64,000 nt of DNA from assembly GCF_000213175.1 (NCBI RefSeq), contig NW_009799179.1:1127713-1191712 (forward strand), given 5' to 3'. This DNA is from Neurospora tetrasperma FGSC 2508. Lineage: Eukaryota; Ascomycota; Sordariomycetes; Sordariales; Sordariaceae. The notes below the pieces were generated by a model. It was not told where the DNA came from. It ran no database searches and worked only from the letters and a program-made list of their open reading frames with translations. Numbering within the stretch: position 1 is the stretch's first letter; the number at the start of each line of letters is the position of its first letter. This document shows, piece by piece, positions 55,705 through 64,000 of the stretch. Both the position numbers and the translations under genes were made by a program.

Positions 55705-57110
55705 CCTCATCAACAAACTTAAGCATATATGGGAGCGGGAGTGGACAAAACAGGAAATGGCTGCACTGATAGGCGTTGGGACGAAAAAAATAAAAGTGAT
55801 ACCAAGTAGGATGCATGGGAATTAGGGGAGGGTTAATTTAGAGCTGAAACTTTTTTTTACGTGTTCGAGAAATCAAGGGGGCCTTCTACTATATATGTTT
55901 TCTTTCAACTGTACAAACCTTGTAATATCAAGAGTGATTTGGATGGGGTGAGATGGAATGGGAGTCGAATGGAAATGAATATCCAAAACATCATCATGCG
56001 TTCCACGATACCATCTGCCATTTCTAGTGAGGCAATCATCTCACTCTCCTTTTTTCCCCCTCGGTAAATGTTTCTCTACCCATCACCAACCACTCATCAA
56101 CATCACGACCGCGAAGACCAAGAACAATCATCTTTTTGATATAGAAAGAAGATTAAGCAAACCTTCAATCACAACCGAAAACACGATCAAACCAAACCAG
56201 ACAAAAAACAAAGCGTGGACCAGACGAGATGTCTACTAAAAATAGACCGAGCACCCTTCTCCCCGTGAAGCCCAAGCCCAAGCCCAAGCCGTCCCCTCGT
56301 CCTCCCCCGAGACCCAGGCCCCAAGAACCCCGCCTAAGTCGCCTTCTTAAAGTTAAGAAGCAAATTCTCCATTCCTTACCTACTCTACCTATCGCAGTCG
56401 ATAGCTACCTGTGGTAAGCAACAAGATGCAGCTGGAGACCAGGAGGGCGAGTCGCTCACTTGGACCTCGCTGGCAAACCAGAAGGCTGTCTATTCACACC
56501 AGATAACCAAGGGCTTGAGCGACCTGATTTGACGGTGATGGAGGGACTGAGAATGGAGTGAACTGGATTGAAATGGCGACTTAGAGGGAACTGAAGGGAG
56601 GGGGTGCTAGGCAACCAGAGGACTAGGGACCAGAAACAAATTCATGGGAAACTGACTGGTTTTGAGAAGCGAATGGATGTGGTCAGGACATAATTTAGTT
56701 CTTCACGACAGGACTGTTCCTTTCTGTAGGCCATGCCATTAATTCACACAGCTGGCCTCGATTCGCCCTCTGCCCTAACTCCGGCTTTATGCTGTTGTGT
56801 GCTCCTCATGTCTTAGCTTCCCTGATCTTGTAATTGTTTTATCTTTATTGTATGTAGCGTGCGTGCTGTGTCTCCGCAGATAGACCGCAACCATGTCCTG
56901 TCTTCTCCTGGCCTTCAACTTCTCACATCTCTTTATGAAACCACCACTACCACCCCATGAAGTTCTGTATTGCCTTCTTCTTTTCCCTTTTCCTTCACCC
57001 CGTTTATCATCATTTAACCACCTACTCTTCAATACACGCTTCACGTCCCAACCTCGCGACCACCTTCCCTCTCATATCCCCCCTTCCCCTTCTTCAAGCC
57101 CGCGCCTCCA
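55705..57110. other. Spacer between the small ORF and the MGAGSS gene
   Basis: About 1.4 kb. An AAGCCC tandem stretch (56270-56290, AAGCCCAAGCCCAAGCCCAAG) gives Lys-Pro repeats in one frame, but the frame has no support as a gene. The rest is AT-rich and CT-rich untranslated or spacer DNA. Confidence 0.5.
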
Positions 57111-58059
57111 CTACACCTGCGCTACAGCCCTCACAACCCCACCCCCCTCCACCCCTCTAACCACCCCCTTCGCCAATCCCAACCGTCTCTCAATCTCCTC
57201 CTCGCTCGCACCCCTTTTCCTCAACTCAAACACATCCTTGACCATCTGCACCGACAAAAACTGCCTGCCCTGGAAGCTCTTGTCGTTTCTCCCAAACTTA
57301 TCCATCTCCTCCTCGTATTTGCGCTCCAAGACTTTACGCGCATCAAGCGCGGTGAGGGTGGCATTGGATTGCAAAGCGGGGAACGAGGGCGAGAGGAGTG
57401 TGGGGATGTTTTCCTTTTGGGGGGGTTGTTGTTGTGCGTGAGACTGAGACTGAGATTGAGATTGAGAAGGGGACAGTCGCCTGGAAGGGAACTGGTGGGA
57501 CTGGAATTGGGAAGAAGAGGAGGAGGAGGACGGCGGAAGGTGCTGCGATTGAAGTTGGGGTTGAGGATGAACGGAGACGGTGGACGACGGCGAGTGGATG
57601 GGGTTGGGTTGGACGGTGGCGGAGAGTTGACGCAGGCGGGCGGCGAAGGCGGGGTCGCCGATTGCGTCGAGGGGAGAACCTGATCCTGTTGGAGATGGGA
57701 ATGAGGAGGTTTTTGATGATGATGATGTCCTTGTAGGTGGTTGTTGACCGTGGTGAAACTGATCTTGAGTCGACGTCGCTGCTGCTGCGGGGTTGGGCGT
57801 GGTTAGGTTATTCCATTCGTAGCTCATAGAGCAAGGGCTAGGATTATGAAGGACATGGTTTGGATTATTTACCTTCTTCATAAGTATTTGATGAAGCTGA
57901 ATCCATCTGCGACTGCGATGGCGCCTCCTGTCCCCCGTTTACGCGAGGAGGGGGGGCTCTTGGTGCGGCAGCGACGCCAGAGCGCGACGCGGCGGCGAGA
58001 GAGGCGGCTGTCGCATTTTTAGGTAATTTGCGCGCAACCTTTGAGGATCCCGCACCCAT
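57111..58059 (-). CDS. MGAGSS protein with C-terminal helix-turn-helix-like domain
   Basis: Fungal protein of unknown role. Exons 57873-58059 and 57111-57784, with an 88-base intron (GTAAAT...CCTAACC...CGCAG), give 286 residues. I start at MGAGSSKVARKLPKN because Gly2 with Ser5/Ser6 fits an N-myristoylation signal; the frame is open further upstream without an ATG. The middle is Ser/Gln/Pro-rich, with FAARLRQLSATVQPNPIHSPSSTVS as the only conserved-looking block. The C-terminus is folded: LTALDARKVLERKYEEEMDK, then GRQFLSVQMVKDVFELRKRG and ASEEEIERRLGLAKGVVRGV, which reads as a small helix-turn-helix. I recall similar MGAGSSK...PNPxxSPSST proteins annotated only as helix-turn-helix-containing in other ascomycetes. 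Membrane or mitochondrial placement is a guess. Confidence 0.82.
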
Positions 58060-61000
58060 TCTCACTGGAACTTTCGAGACGGACGGACTTTTGGAGTGGT
58101 GGTTTACACAGTAGTTGTTGATGCTCACAGTCAGGACAGTCGGAGTTGATGTGTCGTCATTCAGATTGTGACAGGGGTATGCTTGGAGCTACTTTGACCT
58201 GAGGGTTATCTGCGGGAGCTTCGCCGCATTGTCTTGGCGTTCATGTTTGAGTTGTAGATGAGGTTTCCTATCGCCAAATTGTCTCTTTTTCACTTCTACT
58301 GAAGAGAACTGGGTAGTATATGGCTTCAGTGGTTTATTTAAGAGCTGGGGAGTAGTGACATTTTTCTAAGTATCGCGACGTTTGCAATGAGAATTCCGTC
58401 AACCTCGCATGACCCTGACCGCTTGCCTTTCTTACCCCTAACCCTACCTCTCCTCCTCCCAAGCTTTATACCACAAAAGGAGAGCTCCCGGATTCGGCTC
58501 ACTTACAAAGTCTACTCCGAGATCGGGCTCACTCGGCCTGTAAGAACCTGGCAGGCCGTTTTGATATTCTCAGAGAAATTGACCCGAGATCAAGTCTGAG
58601 CCTGATTGATAACTCCAGGCCTCTTCTCAGATACCGTTACATAGCTTATGGATCCTCAGCGATTAATACCCAAAGAAAAGCGGTTGGTACTAGCTGAACT
58701 GGCTGAGGCTCAGATGCATGAACGACTGCTTGCGTCGAGTTCTTCACTTCAGATATGATAACCTTGGTGGAGACAGACTGCAAGCATGTCTTGAAACGCC
58801 AATTGTTTGCATGTCTATGGTACGGAACGTTACCCGCCCAAACGGCGTTCCGATCGACTCTTGGGACTAATGCATCAACCACACTTCAGGGACGAGTTAC
58901 CGAGATGTTGGAAAGCTTCCCCACGTGGTAGCTTGCTGAGGGTTCTAGTGCAACATTCGACTGCTTGACCGTCCCCTTCAGGCAGACGAAAGATTGGAAA
59001 CAGTACTCAATGAGGCCCATGACATATTAGCAAACACATCAGTGGCATGTGACAATCGAGCTTCTTGAACAACAAGCTGAAGGTTCCGCGTGAAGTGTCT
59101 CCCATCCCGTGTCCGCCCGTAGGCCGTACCACGCCGGCAGTGGATATCAAGTTCCGCCTGACTGCCAGACTAAAAGGGGCCAACTACCGTGGATTGCTGA
59201 GGGCAGTAAGGAGCCTAGCTGGTAAAAGTCGAGTTAAGTATTGGGGATGGGAGTGGATAGGTTTGTTTATGTATTTCCAAGTTGAGTGAGGTCTCTTGTT
59301 TTCAATTTTTCAGTCTTGTCCAGTCCCACGTCGCGATGCCATGCCGTGGGGAATATGGGGCAGATGGGGGAGTTGAACAAGGAATGGGTGTTGAGAGCAC
59401 CGAGGTGGCTCCACCAGAGCCCATCACGCAATAGCGACCGTAGGAGGTTGGGAGAGGGCTAGAACGGTAGCCAAGTGGTCTTAAGAAAGACCCATACGCC
59501 GTTGGTATCGCTGTCCGTGAGCCGTGGATAGCGCCGTGTCCCCTACGGAAACAGTTCCGAAACTAGATCGGATGCCGGTCCATGTCGAGCGATAAAGAAG
59601 CATGGAGCCATTACCTTTCCGGGCCGAGCTGGAGACAAGAAGATGTGGACTTGGGCGGTGCTGTCCGGGTCTTTTGAATTTTACCTGACAGCATCACTTT
59701 TATTGATGAAGGAGATGGCGTTGTATTGTCTGTGGTTGACGGCAATTGATCTCGCAATAGACTCGGATGGGCGTGGAATGAACTCGGTGCGGGTTCTGTG
59801 ACTCAGGGTATGATCTACTGCGATTTCTTTTTGGCGTTTTCACCGGCTGAAAATGGCCGAGGAAAATCATCGGTGTTCCCGAAATTCTATAGAATTGCCC
59901 CGCTTACCTATCAACCTTCCAGCCAACCAGAGCCCTCAAACTACTTCTTGACCCGGTGAACCAAAAAAGATGGGAGGTGAAGTTTTCGTTACTGAATGCG
60001 CGGAAATGTGTAATCCTGAAGCCACCATAACCAGCCCAACTCCAACGCCAAAACAATGAAATCACCATTTCCACCGATGAACACCAAAGAGTATTGCATC
60101 CTAGTGAAAAAGCCCAAAGTACCTTTTCTACGGTGAAATAAGCCCCAAGAATGGCTTCGAATCACGCCTTGGGGCAATCAACTCAATGATATCCACAGTA
60201 CATATTTTAATGTGGCCCAAAGCTTAATCGACTTTAAGACTTTGTGCCTGTCTGTCAGGGACCGTCAGGGACCGCTACCTTACCTTTAGGAGGTTACGGC
60301 CAGGCGAGCTTCGGTGGGATTGCCCCAAACTGCCCGGCACGATGGCGGGGGCAGGCCTTGGCGAGATCCACTACAAAAGATTCGTCATCCTCGATTTTCA
60401 CACAGAGTCCACCTCAAAGTGTCAACAACAAGGGAAGTGTCCACACTGACTGTGTGAAACGAAACCCAAAAGGTCGTTCAGTGGAAGCGATGACAAGAGC
60501 AAGATGATCAAGTTATGTCCTTTCGTGGATGTATTGCAAGTAATATGTTAAGCTCAAAAGTGACTTGCTATAGCTGAAAACCTCCCAGTCTGGAGAAGAA
60601 AAGCGTCGATTGGGTCTTTGGACTGTACCTTCTTAAATGGTCAATTAGAGAACAATCGGACTCAAGACAAGCACTTGGCGTACCCATTCCACACGTGGTG
60701 TTCGTCGCGCCATGCTGCTGTCCGGTCAGAGTTCGTTGATTTTGTCAAGGTGCAAACCATTCGCCAGCGCCTTCATTCGTCGGCTGCTTGCCACATGTAA
60801 TTCTTATAAGCACGGAAATGCGGCCTATAACCTGTCTTATCCAATGAGAATGTGGGTTTGAGTCTCCAGCCATCCCACGGCCCCGCAGTTTGACGCAGCG
60901 TTGCAGCGTAAGTCAGGCTTTGCAGGGCACTATCAAAATCTTTTGCGCCATTCAGTTCCCATTGCAATCGTCGATGTTACGGGGGAAAGAGCAGAGCGGC

Positions 61001-62040
61001 ACTGAATCCCCCGCTTCAATACACGACTCCTCAGTTTACCTACCTAATAGTCCCGCCACCGTCAATGTTGCTTCATCTTACTATCTTCCCTCTAGGTACC
61101 TCTGCGCGTCTATTGTCTCTCTTGAAACCACCCGAACGAAGGGGCTATTCATATCCATCTTCAGCATCACGCGGCATTACACTGGACACGCCAGAGGCAC
61201 CGTCCGGGCACCAGCCAGTGACCGTGCATGCATATCTGATATGTACCTCCTCTGAATATTACATACCTCTCCCATAGTACACCATTACAACACAATTCGG
61301 TAATCCACATCCGCAGCAACTGGTGTCTTGGCTTTGGCAATTACTGAACGAAGGCATCGGCCTGGTTGTGCCTCAGCTGTGACTCTTATTAACTGCTTGG
61401 CTAAGCAGTGGTTTGACCGGCGACCCCATCGCCAAACTTGATTGGGCCGATTCGACTGGGTCCGGGTCTGCATTGGTCTGCAAGGCTAGAGAGGTAAGAG
61501 GTAGCAGCAGCTGCGGAAGACGGAAGACGGGACAGAACAGGAAGAGCTCTCTCTGCCAGGTACCTTACCCATCGCCAGTGCCGCCATCAACCTTAAACAC
61601 GCCGGGCGTCCCCCCAACTTCCCGATCTCGGATTCCCAATTTCTTCACCATCACCCTCGACCACCGCCCATCGGCCCATATCGCCCATCGCCCCATCGCG
61701 ACACCGGACCACCACTACGACGTCTGCCCGGATACCGTACCGGATCATCGGGTCGCCCCATCACGCGACCACCGCGCCGCCCTGGACGTCTACCGACCCG
61801 TTGACGCCACCGGCCCGCCCAGTTCTTCCTCCGATCGATTGACTACTGCCGTGTGCCGCCCCGGCTGCCGCTCCCGTGTTTTGATACGGTTCGGCCATAG
61901 GAGCATTTGGCTAGTGAGACCACTTTAGCGCCGAGGACTTTGTACCACAACACCAGCACACACACCTCTATACTATACTATACTATACTACACTATACCA
62001 TACAGTCTTCAGTACTCTCCGTCTCTGCTATTTCATTACC
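58060..62040. other. Gene-poor 4-kb region upstream of the Zn2Cys6 gene
   Basis: No convincing gene. A tandem GTCAGGGACC pair occurs at about 60256-60275. Open frames such as 61413-61928 are made of Pro/Arg/Thr-rich low-complexity sequence and overlap others on both strands. From 61500 onwards the DNA is likely leader or promoter of the transcription factor, closing with a TATAC microsatellite. Long upstream regions are usual for fungal regulators. Confidence 0.5.
61969..62013 (+). repeat. TATAC pentanucleotide microsatellite
   Basis: Reads TATACTATACTATACTATAC and continues imperfectly for about 45 bases, ending 27 bases before the transcription-factor start codon, so it lies in the leader of that mRNA. 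Confidence 0.85.
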
Positions 62041-64000
62041 ATGGAGAGCCCCGAGTTCTCGGCTGGTATGCGCAACCAGGGCCCCAACGGTGGTCCCCCA
62101 AAGCGCAAGCGTAGCATCATGGAAAGCAGCCCTGCTAGCACAGGAGACAACGACCGTGAAGAGCGCGACGATGGCTCCCCCGAGACCAAGGGTGGCCGCC
62201 GGCTGCCCGGTGTCAAGCGCGCCTGCAACGAGTGTCGTCAACAAAAGGTATGAATCTAAGAAGATAACTGCCGAGTCGCGAACCCTTCTTGCTGACATTT
62301 CGTCTTCTTACAGTTGCGATGCGATGTCGTTCAAGAACCCTTCTCTAGCTGCTCACGATGCAACCGTCTACACCTCGAATGCAAGATCGAATCTAACTTC
62401 AAGCGCGTCGGGAAGCGTAGTAAGCATGCCGAGATGGAGAAAGAGATCGAGAGGCTCAGACGCGCGGTGCAAAGTGCAAAATCCCAAGGTTTTGTTGTCG
62501 ACGAGGACGATGACAACAACACCCCAGGCAATGCCACGCACTCCCAACTACACTCCCCTGTGATTAACAGCCATTACTCGCACACAAGGAACCCCTCGTT
62601 GATGGGTTCCGACGAGGCTGTCTCTTCTCTGCTTCACCTGAAGCGTGGAGGCTCCTATGCCATGCCCAGGATCGTGCGTGAGCTTGAAGACTTCAGGATA
62701 ACGGAAGATGACGAAGGCGTTTTGTTTAACGACTACTTCCACTACTATCACCCATTCCTCCCATTCCTCAATCCCCATCAGACCCCAGACCAGTACTACC
62801 AACAGTATCCTTTGCTTTACTGGGCCATAGTGGCCGTGGCCAGCAGGCGCTATGGCCACGATCGATCATTCTTGACAAAGCTATCCAGCCCTCTGACAAG
62901 ATTGCTCTGGACTACCATCGGCGAGGTGCCTCAAAGCTACTTTGCTGTCAAGGCGCTGTGCCTCCTCTGCACATGGCCTCTTCCGACCAGCACATCATCA
63001 TCCGACCCGACCCACATTCTGAGTGGTGTCCTGATGAAGACGGCCACCGGTCTGGGCCTTCATCGACCAAATCACATGAACGACTTCTCGAGGGTGCCTA
63101 TAGAGCTCAACAAGGAGGGTCTCCATGATAGAATCAAGACGTGGGCCGTCGCCAATATCGTGGCGCAGGCTGTAGGCACAGGCTATGGTCAACCGGCAAC
63201 AACCTTATACGACTGGACATTGGCTACTCGCCAAGGCGATACAAGTCCTGCTTCGCTGGGTCCAGAGCTCGAGGCTAGACTCCAGATCGAACGCTTCTGT
63301 GACAAGGTTTCAAAGGAAATGTACAGCAATGCTAGCGATCCTAGGGGCGTTGCAGGCGATGAGCATCGAGCCATGTTAATGCGCGTTTATCGTCGCGATT
63401 ATAACGAGCTGGCTGCTTCCGTCTTGTCCAAGGGTGTCTCACCGGTCGTCAACCTCCATCTCAAGGCTGCTGGCCTCCATCTACGCCTTGCAGGCTTTTT
63501 CGATTCCAACAACTCACCCAACTACCTGGATGATCTTATGGGGCTTTGGAGAGCTACGACGAGCTTCCTTGACTTCATCTTGGATGGCGACCCGTCTTGC
63601 CACGATCACTATTCTTACCAATACCGCGATCAGTACATGCTCAAGTACGCCTCCAATTTTATCCAGCAGATGCTGGTAGCTGCCGGGTTCTCACTGCTCA
63701 AGCTACTGCGCTCCTTCTTCGCCAAAATTATTGATTTTGATCGCGGACGGGAACTCTTCCACAGAACCATTCAGGCCATCCGGACCACAAGCGTCATACA
63801 GAACGATCTTTATTGGAGATTGGCTGAACTTATGGTCCAGATATGGAATGGCGCTGGTAGGGAGAACCCAAACGCATATCGGCCAGATGGAACCGACCCG
63901 GTGGTGGATGACAGTCTGCAACTCAAGGTGAGATGTAGACACAGCATGAGCCTGGTATTCGATTCGATTTGGCACTGGAGGGAAGAGTACCAGGCCAGGG
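62041..64000 (+). CDS. Zn2Cys6 transcription factor with fungal-specific domain (partial, 3' end outside the window)
   Basis: Nuclear DNA-binding regulator; target genes unknown. Exon 1 is 62041-62247 and exon 2 starts at 62314 and runs to the edge, giving 631 residues so far. The zinc cluster is ACNECRQQK|LRCD...CSRC...EC, with Cys62, 65, 72, 82, 85 and 92, spaced CX2CX6CX9CX2CX6C. The intron (GTATGA...TTACAG) falls between Cys65 and Cys72. After the cluster comes FKRVGKRSKHAEMEKEIERL, a linker and coiled coil of the PrtT/Leu3-like group. The middle-homology region follows (FNDYFHYYHPFLPFLNP, LLYWAIVAVASRRYGHD, GVLMKTATGLGLHRP). The resemblance to the PrtT-type FKRVGKR linker is suggestive only. 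A leader with a TATAC microsatellite precedes the ATG. Confidence 0.93.

Noticed and set aside
60256-60275. Tandem GTCAGGGACC pair
   Set aside because: Only two copies of ten bases, no associated structure; probably chance.
61413-61928. 171-codon open frame before the Zn2Cys6 gene
   Set aside because: Low-complexity Pro/Arg/Thr/His sequence from CCA/CGA-rich leader DNA; no domain.
1-64000. CRISPR array, bacterial operon, prophage, or secondary-metabolite cluster
   Set aside because: No regular spaced repeats and no PKS, NRPS or terpene cyclase genes; the window is ordinary fungal chromosome.

Overview
The window is nuclear DNA of a filamentous ascomycete, most likely a Sordariomycete of the Neurospora/Sordaria type. 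The grounds are short introns (about 50-140 bases) with GT...CTAAC...AG signals, a class I myosin, a NoxA-type NADPH oxidase, a HET-domain gene, a Zn2Cys6 regulator, long gene-free spacers, CAA/GTT codon repeats that encode Asn or Thr runs, and a TA-rich patch that looks RIP-mutated. Species identity is inference from gene content. Nothing operon-like, viral or bacterial was seen.

Layout. 1-2008 (-): myosin I head, running off the left edge. 5695-7576 (+): NADPH oxidase NoxA. 8737-10299 (+): UDP-GlcNAc pyrophosphorylase. 11092-11666 (-): BolA-like protein. 12651-14646 (+): ACSF3-type acyl/malonyl-CoA synthetase. 15439-16119 (+): Tma23-like ribosome-biogenesis protein. 17330-18276 (-) and 18901-20392 (+): divergent tRNA-His guanylyltransferase and the COMPASS subunit Swd1/RbBP5. 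22049-27455 (+): RNA polymerase II largest subunit, with a last intron that decides the tip of the CTD. 28467-28985 (+): GNAT acetyltransferase. 29200-29720: TA-rich patch with a tRNA-derived, SINE-like relic. About 30487-32907 (+): HET-domain protein.

33032-35872 (-): large, mostly disordered protein of unknown function, divergent from an LMBD1-type membrane protein (36820-38646, +). 39483-40890 (-): homologue of the abscission-checkpoint regulator ANCHR/ZFYVE19. 43224-44614 (+): glycine-rich secreted or membrane protein. 45293-46423 (+): TDG/Mug DNA glycosylase. 46695-47831 (-): mitochondrial short-chain dehydrogenase. 47832-53754: gene-poor, with an assembly gap bounded by poly-C. 53755-55002 (+): flavohemoglobin, followed by a possible small SIM-bearing ORF. 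57111-58059 (-): MGAGSS helix-turn-helix protein. 62041-64000 (+): Zn2Cys6 transcription factor, running off the right edge.

Most genes are housekeeping and unrelated to one another. Loose themes are cell-wall growth and polarity (myosin I, UAP1, NoxA), redox and NO chemistry (NoxA, flavohemoglobin) and transcription (RPB1, Swd1). No gene cluster with a common pathway is evident. The least explained items are the 946-residue disordered protein, the MGAGSS protein, the glycine-rich protein, the SINE-like relic and the poly-C-bounded gap.
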